Assembly (NCBI GenBank): GCA_036389155.1
Contig: DASVQN010000039.1
Coordinates: 1-64,000, forward strand
Length of the DNA: 64,000 nt
From: CADCVT01 sp036389155
Lineage (GTDB): Bacteria; Actinomycetota; Thermoleophilia; Solirubrobacterales; Solirubrobacteraceae
Direction: 5' to 3'
Under the pieces are notes generated by a model, which was given only the letters and a program-made list of their open reading frames with translations, searched no databases and was not told the origin of the DNA. A program made the translations under genes and the position numbers. The stretch's first letter is position 1. Each line of letters begins with the position of its first letter. Positions 55,993-64,000 of the stretch are shown piece by piece.

Positions 55993-58518
55993 GTGGAGGC
56001 ACGGGACGCCCCCCATCCGTCGCTGGACGGACTGCTCACGGAGGCCGGACGGCTGCTCGCGTCGTCGCTGGACCTCGACGACACGCTGCGCAACATCGCG
56101 CGGCTGGCGGTGCCGGAGCTGGCCGACTGGGCCGCGGTCGACGTGCTCCAGATCGACGGGACGCTGCGCCAGATCTCCTCCGGCCATGCGGACCCCGCGG
56201 CCGACGCGCTGCTGCTCGAGCTGCGCGAGCGCCACCGCCGCCGGCCCGCCGGCCAGGACGCGCTCGGCCCCTACCGCGTCATCTCCCACCGGCGCCCGGA
56301 GGTCTACGCGCCCCTGCCCGCCGACCAGCTGCCGTTCCTCTCCACCGCGGAGGTCCGCGTCTGGGAGCAGCTGGCGCCCGTCTCGTTCCTCGTCGTCCCT
56401 ATGGAGGCCGACGGGCGCCCGCTCGGCGCGCTGACGCTCCTTTCCACCGACCCCGACCGGATCTACTCCGAGGAGGACTTCCCGGTCGCGATCGAGCTGA
56501 CCGAGCGCTGCGCGCAGGCGCTGCGCAACGCGCAGGCCTACCAGGCGGCCGAGTCCTCGCGGGCGCTGCTCGACGCTCTGTTCGAGACCGCGCCCGTCGG
56601 GATGGCGTTCCTCGACACCGAGCTGCGCTACGTCCTCGTCAATCGCCACCTGGCCGCGGTCAACCACCGGCCGGTGGAGGAGCACGTCGGGCGCAGGATG
56701 GACGAGGTCCTCGGCGAGCTCGGCGACCAGGTGGGCCGGCTCGTCCGCCGCGTCATCGAGACCGGCGCCGCCGTGCGCGACCGCGAGCTCCTGACGGCCG
56801 ACGGGCGCGCGTTCCTCGCGTCCTACGCGCCGGTGGTGGCCGAGAGCGGGGTGGTCGGCGTCGTGGCCGCGGTGGTCGAGACGACCGAGCGCCACCGCGC
56901 GGTCGAGGTCATCGCCCGGAGCGAGGCGCGCTTCCGCGCGCTGGCCGAGGCGGGCGTGATCGGCGTGATCAGCGGCCGCGGCCCGCAGGTCGCCGAGGCC
57001 AACGACGCGTTCCTCGACATGCTCGGGTACTCCCGGGAGGACGTGACGGCCGGGTCGTTGACCCGCGCCACGCTGACGCCGGAACGCTGGCACGCGCTGG
57101 ACCGGGAGAAGTACGCCGAGCTGCAGCAGCACGGCGCGATCGCGCCGTTCGAGAAGGAGTACCGGCACCGCGACGGCACCGCGGTTCCCGTGCTCGTCGG
57201 GGCCACGATGCTCCCCGACCGCGCCGACGAGTGGATCTGCTTCGTCGTGGACCTCAGCGAGCGCAAGGCGGCCGAGCGCGAGCGCGAGCGGCTGCTCGAC
57301 CGCAGCGCGCGGCTCCAGGGGGTGACGGCCCAGCTCGCGGCCGCGCTGACCGCCGACGAGGTCGCCGAGGTCATCGTGCACGCGGGCATGGAGGCCACCG
57401 GCGCGAGCTGCGGCGTGCTCGGGCTGCGCGTCGAGGACCGGGCGCTGCGCATCGAGCACCGCTTCGGCATGGCCGCGGGCGCGCCCTCCGAGCTGCCGCT
57501 GGACCTCGCCGCGCCGATGCCCACCGCCGCCCGGCTGGCCGGGCCGGTGCTGCTCGAGTCGCGCGAGGACTGGGCGACGCGCTTCCCGGACTTCGCGCCG
57601 CGCGGCGACTTCGAGGCGTTCGCCGCGGTGCCGCTGCTGTTCGAGGGCGGCGTCCCCGGGTGCATGGGCCTCGGGTTCGCCGAGCGGCGCGGGTTCGACG
57701 CGGGCGACGTGGACCTGCTCGTCGCCATCGCCCGCCAGGGCGCCCAGGCGCTGGAGCGCGCGCGGCTGTACGAGGAGCGCGCGTACGTCGCGCGGACGCT
57801 CCAGGCCGGGCTCCTCCCCCGCGCGCTGCCGCCGATCCCCGGGATCGACGTCGCCGTGCGCTACCGGCCGGTCGGCGACGGCAGCGAGGTCGGCGGCGAC
57901 TTCTACGACCTCTTCTCGGTCGCCGACGGCGAGTGGATGCTCGCGATGGGCGACGTCTGCGGGAAGGGCACGGAGGCGGCGGTGCTCACCGGCGTCGTGC
58001 GCAGCACGATCCGCGCGCTGGCGCTCGCCGCGCCCGCGCCCGCCGACGCACGCGAGGTCCTCTCCGGCGTCAACGCGGCGCTGCTGCGCGAGGACGCCCC
58101 GGACGCACTGGCCACGGCGGTCTGCGGCGTCCTGCGCCCCGCGCAGGAGGACGGGTCCTGCCTGGTCCGCCTGAGCGCCGGCGGCCATCCGCCCCCGCTG
58201 CTGCTCCGCGCCGACGGCAGACTCGAGCCGGTGAGCGCCCCCGGGCGCATGCTCGGCGTCGCCGCCGAGCCCGACCTCGTCGCCGCCGACCTCGTGCTGC
58301 GCCCCGGCGACCTGCTGCTGCTCTACACGGACGGCGTCCTCGACGCCCGCAGCGGGCGGGAGACCTTCGGGGAGCGCCGGCTGCGCGAGGCGCTCGGCGC
58401 CTGCGCCGGACAGGCCTCGTCCGTCGTGCTGGCGACCATCGACGAGGCCGTCCGCGCCTTCGCGCCGGGCCGGGCGCGCGACGACAAGGCGCTCATGGCC
58501 CTCAAGGTGCCCGAGTAG
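55993..58518 (+). CDS. GAF-PAS-PAS-GAF-SpoIIE (PP2C) regulatory phosphatase
   Basis: An 841-residue cytoplasmic phosphatase of the RsbU/SpoIIE type, which dephosphorylates STAS anti-anti-sigma proteins. Order: GAF (about 15-190), PAS (200-310, DALFETAPVGMAFLDTELRYVLVN), PAS (320-435, EANDAFLDMLGYSREDVTAG), GAF (445-590), SpoIIE domain (610-840) with EVGGDFYDLF, GDVCGKGTEAAVLTGV, SAGGHPPPLL, LLYTDGVLDAR and DDKALMALKV, including the metal aspartates. The sensors suggest response to small molecules or redox state. Only 0.66 kb separate it from the STAS and RsbW-like genes, the probable targets. GTG start. Confidence 0.92.
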   Translation: MEARDAPHPSLDGLLTEAGRLLASSLDLDDTLRNIARLAVPELADWAAVDVLQIDGTLRQISSGHADPAADALLLELRERHRRRPAGQDALGPYRVISHRRPEVYAPLPADQLPFLSTAEVRVWEQLAPVSFLVVPMEADGRPLGALTLLSTDPDRIYSEEDFPVAIELTERCAQALRNAQAYQAAESSRALLDALFETAPVGMAFLDTELRYVLVNRHLAAVNHRPVEEHVGRRMDEVLGELGDQVGRLVRRVIETGAAVRDRELLTADGRAFLASYAPVVAESGVVGVVAAVVETTERHRAVEVIARSEARFRALAEAGVIGVISGRGPQVAEANDAFLDMLGYSREDVTAGSLTRATLTPERWHALDREKYAELQQHGAIAPFEKEYRHRDGTAVPVLVGATMLPDRADEWICFVVDLSERKAAERERERLLDRSARLQGVTAQLAAALTADEVAEVIVHAGMEATGASCGVLGLRVEDRALRIEHRFGMAAGAPSELPLDLAAPMPTAARLAGPVLLESREDWATRFPDFAPRGDFEAFAAVPLLFEGGVPGCMGLGFAERRGFDAGDVDLLVAIARQGAQALERARLYEERAYVARTLQAGLLPRALPPIPGIDVAVRYRPVGDGSEVGGDFYDLFSVADGEWMLAMGDVCGKGTEAAVLTGVVRSTIRALALAAPAPADAREVLSGVNAALLREDAPDALATAVCGVLRPAQEDGSCLVRLSAGGHPPPLLLRADGRLEPVSAPGRMLGVAAEPDLVAADLVLRPGDLLLLYTDGVLDARSGRETFGERRLREALGACAGQASSVVLATIDEAVRAFAPGRARDDKALMALKVPE

Positions 58519-58583
58519 GGCCTGCCCGCCACGGCCGGCCCTAAACGGTTTGTGACCCGCGTTCAGGCGGGAATCACGGGGCC

Positions 58584-58886
58584 ATGAGCCTGATCGCCTT
58601 CATCATCATGCTGGCCTTCATGGGCCTGATCGTGGGCGCCCTCGCCCGCCTGGCCCTCCCCGGCCGCGACCCGATGTCCATCGGGCAGACCGTCCTCGTC
58701 GGCATGGCCGGCACGCTGGCGTCGGGCCTCATCGCCCAGGCCGCGTTCGGCCGCAACGGCGGCAGCTTCGTCCTCGCCGTCCTCGTGTCGACGCTGATCG
58801 TCTACCTGATCCGCCGCGCCCGCGGCGGGACCGTGACGCAGCCGGCGCCGCGCCGGCGGCGCGCGTTCGGCGGCCGGTCCTTCTAG
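58584..58886 (+). CDS. GlsB/YeaQ/YmgE-family membrane protein
   Basis: A 100-residue protein with three membrane helices: LIAFIIMLAFMGLIVGALARLALPGRDP, IGQTVLVGMAGTLASGLIAQAAF and GSFVLAVLVSTLIVYLIRRARG. The first helix ending GALARLxxPGxxP and the following IGxTxxxGxxG motif match the transglycosylase-associated GlsB family, small stress-induced inner-membrane proteins of unknown mechanism. A basic RRRR tail ends it. Its stop and that of the convergent zinc-ribbon gene lie inside the palindrome CTAGGCCTAG. Confidence 0.82.
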   Translation: MSLIAFIIMLAFMGLIVGALARLALPGRDPMSIGQTVLVGMAGTLASGLIAQAAFGRNGGSFVLAVLVSTLIVYLIRRARGGTVTQPAPRRRRAFGGRSF

Positions 58887-58888
58887 GC

Positions 58889-59086
58889 CTAGGCGGCCTG
58901 CTGCACCATCGCTCCACGGCGCTCGCCGTGGAGCCGGCCGCCGCAGCGCCGGCACCGGCAGGCGTTCGCGTACACGTACGCGAGCCTGTCGAACCAGGTC
59001 GTCCCACACGCCTCGCACCGCAGGGCGCCGGGCCTCAGCGGCCGCGTCCCCGGCTGCCGCCGGTCGCTCTGTTCCTCGTGCTGCAT
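58889..59086 (-). CDS. Small zinc-ribbon protein
   Basis: A 65-residue protein with LRCEACGTTWFDRLAYVYANACRCRRCGGRLH, two CxxC knuckles of a zinc ribbon. It starts at the ATG at 59086; a longer in-frame extension runs into the divergent regulator region and is unlikely. No function is known. Convergent with the GlsB-like gene. The 91-base gap to 59178 shows CCTGC-AAC-GCAGG near 59146-59158 but no clear promoter. Confidence 0.6.
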   Translation of the reverse strand: MQHEEQSDRRQPGTRPLRPGALRCEACGTTWFDRLAYVYANACRCRRCGGRLHGERRGAMVQQAA

Positions 59087-59177
59087 CGTCCTCGCCTGCC
59101 TCTCCCGGGCGCGGACTGAATCACAATCAGCACAAGCGCGCAACCCCTGCAACGCAGGCGTGATAAGAACGGACGCG

Positions 59178-59495
59178 ATGCGCGAGGGGGATGCGCCGTT
59201 CACGCTCCACGTCGAGGGCCGAGAGGGCTCCGTCCGCGTGGTCGCGACCGGTGAGCTGGACCCCAGCACCGCGCCGAGCGTCGCCGCCGTCCTGCGCCAG
59301 CACCGCGGCGAGGACGTCGTGATCGACCTGTCCAGCGTGACCTTCGCCGACTCGTCGATCGTGCGCACGCTGGTCGAGGAGCGCAATCACGCCCACCTCG
59401 GCGGCGCCACGTTCGCGATCGAGGGCGCCTCGAAGCGCGTCCGCCGCTCGTTCGAGCTGAGCGGCGTCGCCGACCTCTTCGTCTGGGCCGTCTAG
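59178..59495 (+). CDS. STAS-domain anti-anti-sigma factor-like protein
   Basis: A 105-residue single STAS domain: VRVVATGELDPSTAPSVAAVLRQHRGEDVVIDLSSVTFADSSIVRTLVEERN. The Ser pair in FADSSIVRTL is at the phosphorylation site of SpoIIAA/RsbV proteins. The ATG at 59178 is used; a GTG six codons earlier is possible. Convergent with the RsbW-like kinase gene (four-base overlap) and close to the SpoIIE phosphatase, so all three parts of a partner switch are local. Confidence 0.85.
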   Translation: MREGDAPFTLHVEGREGSVRVVATGELDPSTAPSVAAVLRQHRGEDVVIDLSSVTFADSSIVRTLVEERNHAHLGGATFAIEGASKRVRRSFELSGVADLFVWAV

Positions 59496-59878
59496 GAGCG
59501 GTCGAGCTCGAGCCAGATGGTGCCGCCGGCGTCGCGCTCGACGCCCCAGCGGTCGGCCAGCTGGTCGACGATGTACAGGCCGTAGCCCCCGCCGCCGTCG
59601 TCCGAGGGCTGGATGCGCGGCTCGAAGCCGCCGCCGCTGTCGTGCACCTCGAGCCGCAGGAGCTCCGGCTGGACCTGGAGACGGACCTCGAAGGCCGCGC
59701 CGCGCGCGTGGCGGACGGCGTTGGTGACGAGCTCGGACACCAGGAGCATCAGGTCGCCGGAGGTGTCCGGGTCGACCGCGGCGGCGCCGAGCGCGTCCTC
59801 GACCTCGTGGCGCGCCCGGCCGATCGCGGCGGGCCGTGAGTCGTGGCGGAAGTGGAGCTCGACGGCGTGCGTGGTCAT
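59492..59878 (-). CDS. RsbW/SpoIIAB-like ATP-binding anti-sigma regulator
   Basis: A 128-residue GHKL ATPase. LMLLVSELVTNAVRHARG is the N box, LEVHDSGGGFEPR the G1 box and GGGGYGLYIVDQLADRWGVE the G2 region. This is the short HATPase_c_2 form that binds and phosphorylates STAS proteins or binds sigma factors. The ATG at 59878 (MTTHAVELHFRHDSRP) is chosen. No SigB-type sigma gene is in the window, so the output of the switch must act elsewhere. Confidence 0.85.
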   Translation of the reverse strand: MTTHAVELHFRHDSRPAAIGRARHEVEDALGAAAVDPDTSGDLMLLVSELVTNAVRHARGAAFEVRLQVQPELLRLEVHDSGGGFEPRIQPSDDGGGGYGLYIVDQLADRWGVERDAGGTIWLELDRS

Positions 59879-59928
59879 CGGTGGTCCAAATCGGCGTACC
59901 CGCCGTCCGCGGGTCGCACGCACCCGCT

Positions 59929-60564
59929 CTAGCGGTGACGCGAGGTCAGCGCCGTCGCGGCGCCGAGGCCCAGGTAGACGGCGGCCCCGGCGTACCGGCC
60001 GGCGGCCCGCGCGCTCTTGCGGCGGCGCCGGATCCGGGCCGCCAGAGCTCCCGCCCCGAGCGCGTAGAGCGAGTCGCTGAGCAGCGCCAGCAGGACGAAG
60101 GTCGTCCCGAAGACCAGGATCTGCTCCAGCACCGGCCCGCGGCCCGGGTCGACGAACTGCGGCAGGAAGGCGAGGAAGAACAGGGCCGTCTTCGGGTTGA
60201 GGATGTTGACGACGACGCCGCGGCGGAAGATCCGCCCGGAGCGGGCGACGCGCGGCACGCCCTCCTCCCGCGCCTCCTCGCGGTCGAGCAGGCGCCGGAT
60301 CCCCAGGAAGATCAGGTAGGCGGCGCCCGCGTACTTGACGGCCGAGAACGCGACCGCCGAGGACACGACGAGCGCGGAGATGCCCGCCGCCGCGGCCATG
60401 ATGTGGACGAGCCCGCCCGCGGCGACGCCCAGCGCGGAGACGACCCCGGCGCGCCGGCCGTGCTCCACGCTCTGGGCGAGGATGTAGAGCACCGCCGGGC
60501 CCGGGATGACGATCAGGGCCAGCGCGGCGCCGGCGAACACGAGGAGCGTGGAGGCGTCGGGCAT
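59929..60564 (-). CDS. LysE/RhtB-family amino-acid exporter
   Basis: A 211-residue inner-membrane protein with about six helices. The N-terminus FAGAALALIVIPGPAVLYILAQSVEHGRRAGVVSALGVAAGGLVHIMAAAAG matches the LysE family (PGP motif and G-x-x-x-G helix), as does VVNILNPKTALFFLAFLPQFVDP. Typical substrates are basic or small neutral amino acids; the actual one is unknown. It lies 13 bases after the phosphatase stop on the same strand, possibly in one transcript. Confidence 0.92.
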   Translation of the reverse strand: MPDASTLLVFAGAALALIVIPGPAVLYILAQSVEHGRRAGVVSALGVAAGGLVHIMAAAAGISALVVSSAVAFSAVKYAGAAYLIFLGIRRLLDREEAREEGVPRVARSGRIFRRGVVVNILNPKTALFFLAFLPQFVDPGRGPVLEQILVFGTTFVLLALLSDSLYALGAGALAARIRRRRKSARAAGRYAGAAVYLGLGAATALTSRHR

Positions 60565-60577
60565 CGCGCCGATCCTC

Positions 60578-62923
60578 TCATGCCTGCGCGCCGGTCATCG
60601 GCGGCGCCGGCGTCGCCGACGCCGGGATGCCCATGTAGCGCAGCGCGAGCATCGCCCGGTCGTCGGGCCGGTCGCCGGTGACGAAGCCGCGCAGCGCCGT
60701 GTCGATGGCCTGCAGCAGCGCGAGCGGGTCGGCCGGCGCCGCGGCGACCGCGTCGAGCAGGCGCTCCTCGCCGAAGCGCCCGTGGGGCCCCGGGGCGTCG
60801 AGCACGCCGTCGGTGTAGAAGAGCAGCACGTCCCCGGGCGCGACCGCGACCGTCGTCTCGGCGAAGCCGTCGGGGTCGACGACGCCGAGCAGCACGTCGT
60901 GGCACCCGACCTCGCGCGGCCGCTCGCCGCGGCGCTTGAGCAGCGGCAGCGGATGCCCGCCGGAGGCCACGGTGACGCGGGGCGCGCCGTCGCGCTCCTC
61001 GATGAGCGCGCACACGAGGCTCACGGGCGCGAGCCGCGGTTGCTCGCGGAGGACCGCGTTGACGAGCTTGAGCAGCGCGGACGGGCGCTGGTCGAACCGG
61101 GCGGCCATCTGCGCCGAGTGCCGCACGAGCGCGGTCAGCGCGGCGGCCTCTACGCCCTTGCCGGTGACGTCGCCGAGGAAGACGACGTGGCCGCCGGGCG
61201 TGCGCACGACGTCGTAGAAGTCGCCGCCGACCTCGGCGCGCGCGTCGCCCGCCTCGTACGACGCGGCCGCCTGCCAGCCGGGCAGCGCGGGGAGCTTGTC
61301 GGGCAGCAGGCTCTGCTGGAGGGTGTGCGCGACGCGGACCTGCTCGGCGTACAGGCGGCCGTTCTGGACCGCGGTCGCCGCGCGCCGCGCGAGGTCCTGC
61401 GCGAACGCGAAGTCGTCGTCGCCGAAGGTGCGGCCGCTCTCGGCCGAGACGAACGTCATCGCTCCGAGCGTCTCCTCCCCCGCCGTCATCGGCACGATCA
61501 TCGCCGAGCGCATCCCGATGGCGCGGATCAGCTCGAGATGCTCGGGGTCACGCGCGGCCTGCTCGATCAGCTCGTCGGCGATGTCGTGGTAGAGCTCGGG
61601 CTCGCCGGTGCGCAGCACCGCCGGGACGCCGGTCTCCGCGTCCGGATCCGTCGGGTAGCGCTGCTCGAGCTCCGCCGCGAGCGGCAGCTTCGCGGGGTCG
61701 CTGTGCGCGGTCGCGACGCGCTCGAGGCCGTCCTCCCCAGCGAGGTCGATCGCGGCCCAGTCCGACAGCCACGGCACCGACAGCTCGCAGACCCGCCGCA
61801 GCGCCTGCTCGTAGTCGAGGGACGACGCGAGCACCTGCCCGGCCTCGTCGAGGAAGCGCTGGCGCAGGTCGGCCTCCTTGGCGTCCGTCACGTCCTCGAT
61901 GACGCTCGCGGCCAGCGGGGAGCCGTCGGCGTCGTACAGGAGCGTCGCCTTGGTGAGCAGCCAGTACTCGCGCCCGGTGTCGCGCCGGACGCTGCGGGTG
62001 AGCATCGGCGGCGGGTCCGGCTCGCCGGCGACCAGGCGCCGGCCGGGGAACTCCTCGACGCTGACCGGCGTGCCGTCCTCGTGGGTGATGATGAAGCGCG
62101 AGGCCAGCGAGCCCGGCTGGGCCGGCAGCGAGCCCGAGACCTCCACGCCGAGCAGCTCGCGCGCGGCGTCGTTGGCGTAGATGGTCTGGCCCTGGTCGTC
62201 GTGCACGGTGACCGCCTCGGCGAGCGACCCGAGGATGCGGTCCAGGCGCTCGCGCGTGCGCGTCAGCTCGTCGAGCAGCCGCGCGTTGGCCACGGCGAGC
62301 GCCACGCGGCCGGCGAGCACGCGGAAGAAGGCGCGATCGGCCGCGTCGTAGCCGCGCCCGCAGAGGCCCAGCTCGCCGACGACCCGGTCGCGGATGCTCA
62401 GCGGTATGATGACCGGTTCGGCCGCGCCGGCGTCCGCGCCGTGGTCGAGCACGCGACGGCGGTCGCCGTCCTCGTCGGCCTCCTCGATCCAGACCCGGTC
62501 TGCGACGGAGGGCACGAGCGCGGTCCCCAGCCGCTCGAGCACACCCGCGAACGTCGGCGCATCGGTGACGCGCGCGACCTCCGCCAGCAGCGCCATGCGC
62601 GCACGCTCGCGCTCGGCCACCTCGCGCAGCCGCGCGCTCATGATGGCGAGCACGACGCCCGCCGAGACGATCGTCAGGCGCACGACGTGGTCGGTCGAGA
62701 AGGCGTAGCCGTCCCAGAACCCGCTGAGCAACGCCAGCGTCACGCCGAGCACGGCGACGGGCGTCACCTGCCGCACGGTGGCGATCAGCGCCAGCGCGAG
62801 GACCGGCAGCAGGAACGCGGTCGTGAAGACGGTGCCGTTGCCGGCGACGATGTCGATCGTCGCGATGACGGCTTCGGCGGCGACCGCGAGCAGGGGCCAC
62901 AGCAGCGACGGGCGCGCTCTCAC
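60578..62923 (-). CDS. Membrane-associated GAF-PAS-GAF-SpoIIE phosphatase
   Basis: A 781-residue SpoIIE/RsbU-type phosphatase, paralogous to that at 55993. Four N-terminal membrane helices (residues 8-95, e.g. PLLAVAAEAVIATIDIVAG, TIVSAGVVLAIMSARL) anchor it. GAF (about 105-225), PAS (235-360, ILGSLAEAVTVHDDQGQTIYANDAARELLG), GAF (370-535) and the SpoIIE domain (555-765) follow, with EVGGDFYDVV, GDVTGKGVEAAALTAL, SGGHPLPLL, LFYTDGVLDAPG and DDRAMLALRY. Both local phosphatases keep the metal residues, so two input routes to one or more STAS proteins are likely. Confidence 0.92.
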   Translation of the reverse strand: MRARPSLLWPLLAVAAEAVIATIDIVAGNGTVFTTAFLLPVLALALIATVRQVTPVAVLGVTLALLSGFWDGYAFSTDHVVRLTIVSAGVVLAIMSARLREVAERERARMALLAEVARVTDAPTFAGVLERLGTALVPSVADRVWIEEADEDGDRRRVLDHGADAGAAEPVIIPLSIRDRVVGELGLCGRGYDAADRAFFRVLAGRVALAVANARLLDELTRTRERLDRILGSLAEAVTVHDDQGQTIYANDAARELLGVEVSGSLPAQPGSLASRFIITHEDGTPVSVEEFPGRRLVAGEPDPPPMLTRSVRRDTGREYWLLTKATLLYDADGSPLAASVIEDVTDAKEADLRQRFLDEAGQVLASSLDYEQALRRVCELSVPWLSDWAAIDLAGEDGLERVATAHSDPAKLPLAAELEQRYPTDPDAETGVPAVLRTGEPELYHDIADELIEQAARDPEHLELIRAIGMRSAMIVPMTAGEETLGAMTFVSAESGRTFGDDDFAFAQDLARRAATAVQNGRLYAEQVRVAHTLQQSLLPDKLPALPGWQAAASYEAGDARAEVGGDFYDVVRTPGGHVVFLGDVTGKGVEAAALTALVRHSAQMAARFDQRPSALLKLVNAVLREQPRLAPVSLVCALIEERDGAPRVTVASGGHPLPLLKRRGERPREVGCHDVLLGVVDPDGFAETTVAVAPGDVLLFYTDGVLDAPGPHGRFGEERLLDAVAAAPADPLALLQAIDTALRGFVTGDRPDDRAMLALRYMGIPASATPAPPMTGAQA

Positions 62924-62953
62924 GCGGCGACTCTAACCGTCAGACTCCGGCCG

Positions 62954-64000
62954 ATGGACTTCGAACCCAGCGAGCGGTGCCGCGAGTTCGCCGAGCGGCT
63001 GACCGCGTTCATGCAGGAGCACGTCTATCCCGCCGAGCCGGTCTTCGCCGAGCAGCTGGCCGCCGCGGGCGATCCGCACGCCGAGGTCCCCGTCACCGAA
63101 GAGCTCAAGGAGGAGGCGCGCCGGCGCGGGCTGTGGAACCTCTTCCACCCCGACCCCGAGGTCGGACCGGGGCTGAAGAACATCGAGTACGCGCCGCTCG
63201 CCGAGATCATGGGCCGCAGCCCACTCGGCCCCGAGGCGTGCAACTCCAGCGCGCCCGACACGGGGAACATGGAGGTCCTCACGCTGTTCGGGACGCAGGA
63301 GCAGAAGGACGCCTGGCTGCGCCCGCTGCTCGACGGCGAGATCCGCTCCGCGTTCGCGATGACCGAGCCGGACGTCGCCTCCTCCGACGCCACGAACATC
63401 GAGCTGCGCATCGAGCGCGACGGCGACGAGTACGTGCTCAACGGGCGCAAGTGGTGGACCTCGGGCGCGATGCGCGAGCGCTGCCGGATCTTCATCGCGA
63501 TGGGCAAGACGAACCCGGCGGGTCCTCCGCACAAGCAGCAGTCGATGATCCTCGTCCCGCGCGACACGCCGGGGCTGACGATCGTCCGCAACCTCCCGGT
63601 CTTCGGCTACGCCGACCACGAGGGCCACGCCGAGGTGCGCTTCGAGGACGTGCGCGTGCCTGCGTCCAACCTCATCGCCGGCGAGGGCGACGGCTTCATG
63701 ATCGCCCAGGCGCGGCTCGGGCCCGGCCGCATCCACCACTGCATGCGCACGATCGGCGCGGCCGAGCGCGCGCTCGAGGCGATGTGCCGGCGCGCGAACG
63801 AGCGCGTCACCTTCGGCGCGCCGGTCGCGACGCGGGCGAACGTGCAGGACTGGATCGCCGAGGCGCGGATCGACATCGAGATGTGCCGCCTGCTCACGCT
63901 GAAGACGGCGTGGCTGATGGACACGGTCGGCAACAAGCACGCGCGCACCGAGATCGCGGCGATCAAGGTCGCGGCGCCGAACATCGCGCTGCGCATCATC
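62954..64000 (+). CDS. Acyl-CoA dehydrogenase (cut by window edge)
   Basis: The first 349 residues of an acyl-CoA dehydrogenase; the end lies outside. The N-terminal helical domain is followed by AFAMTEPDVASSDATNIELRIERDGDEYVLNGRKWWTSGA, the flavin and substrate-binding segment, and LPVFGYADHEGHAEVRFEDVRVPASNLIAGEGDGFMIAQARLGPGRIHHCMRTIGAAERALEAM. The long form with ARANVQDWIAEARIDIEM resembles ACAD10/11-like enzymes acting on longer or branched acyl-CoAs; substrate is inferred. ATG at 62954. The catalytic Glu region is beyond the window. Confidence 0.93.
   Translation, partial: MDFEPSERCREFAERLTAFMQEHVYPAEPVFAEQLAAAGDPHAEVPVTEELKEEARRRGLWNLFHPDPEVGPGLKNIEYAPLAEIMGRSPLGPEACNSSAPDTGNMEVLTLFGTQEQKDAWLRPLLDGEIRSAFAMTEPDVASSDATNIELRIERDGDEYVLNGRKWWTSGAMRERCRIFIAMGKTNPAGPPHKQQSMILVPRDTPGLTIVRNLPVFGYADHEGHAEVRFEDVRVPASNLIAGEGDGFMIAQARLGPGRIHHCMRTIGAAERALEAMCRRANERVTFGAPVATRANVQDWIAEARIDIEMCRLLTLKTAWLMDTVGNKHARTEIAAIKVAAPNIALRII

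Noticed and set aside
58883..58892. CTAGGCCTAG palindrome as an operator
   Set aside because: It is formed by two facing TAG stop codons of convergent genes; a ten-base dyad there needs no regulatory explanation.

Overview
This is a very GC-rich, gene-dense bacterial chromosome segment with short intergenic gaps and many 1-4 base stop/start overlaps (ATGA, GTGA, TTGA, TGATG). Gene content and order point to the Actinomycetota, most likely Thermoleophilia/Solirubrobacterales (Conexibacter, Solirubrobacter, Patulibacter relatives). The signs are a tlyA-nadK-recN-pyrG block, a pil-aroC-aroKB-aroQ-pepP block, efp-nusB-xseB, ispA-dxs, type IV pilus genes, and many secreted proteins ending in basic beta-rich tails. 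This assignment is inference from gene order, not a database match.

The minus strand carries a conserved backbone that reads right to left: pilin and minor pilins, pilD, pilMNO and a PilP-position protein, then aroC, a fused aroK-aroB, aroQ and pepP (49.5-37.4 kb), then efp-nusB-xseB (14.3-13.2 kb), ispA-dxs (10.1-7.3 kb) and tlyA-nadK-recN-pyrG (4.6-0 kb). In related genomes these blocks are close together. Here they are split by accessory DNA at 4.6-7.3 kb (membrane protein, two-gene TIR cassette, esterase), 10.1-13.2 kb (sensor kinase and response regulator, soluble sugar dehydrogenase) and 14.4-37.4 kb.

The 14.4-37.4 kb insert has two parts. The left part (14.4-19.5 kb) looks like a decaying mobile island: a TolB-like propeller gene, a frameshifted LamG gene, a membrane ORF with no start codon, a truncated ORF, a tRNA-Thr-like pseudogene without an anticodon, and at 19.43-19.47 kb a second copy of the efp -10 element and first seven codons. 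Right of it is an operon of a 1954-residue multi-propeller secreted protein and a transglutaminase-fold protein lacking its catalytic cysteine. The right part (28.5-37.4 kb) holds two ECF sigma factors with sigma-linked membrane proteins, a Cys-rich secreted protein, a class III nucleotide cyclase coupled to a PurM-like protein, a divergent TlyA paralogue and hydrolases.

The right end (52.4-64 kb) holds a P-domain/PKD secreted protein upstream of the pilin, a sugar-epimerase-like gene, glutamyl-Q tRNA(Asp) synthetase, RNase D, a partner-switching regulatory set (two SpoIIE-type phosphatases, a STAS protein, an RsbW-like ATPase), a LysE exporter and a truncated acyl-CoA dehydrogenase. A recurrent feature is a TAnnnT -10 element only 6-9 bases before the start codon, which implies leaderless mRNAs for many genes, including the TIR cassette. 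No CRISPR array, insertion sequence, integrase, rRNA or intact tRNA was found.
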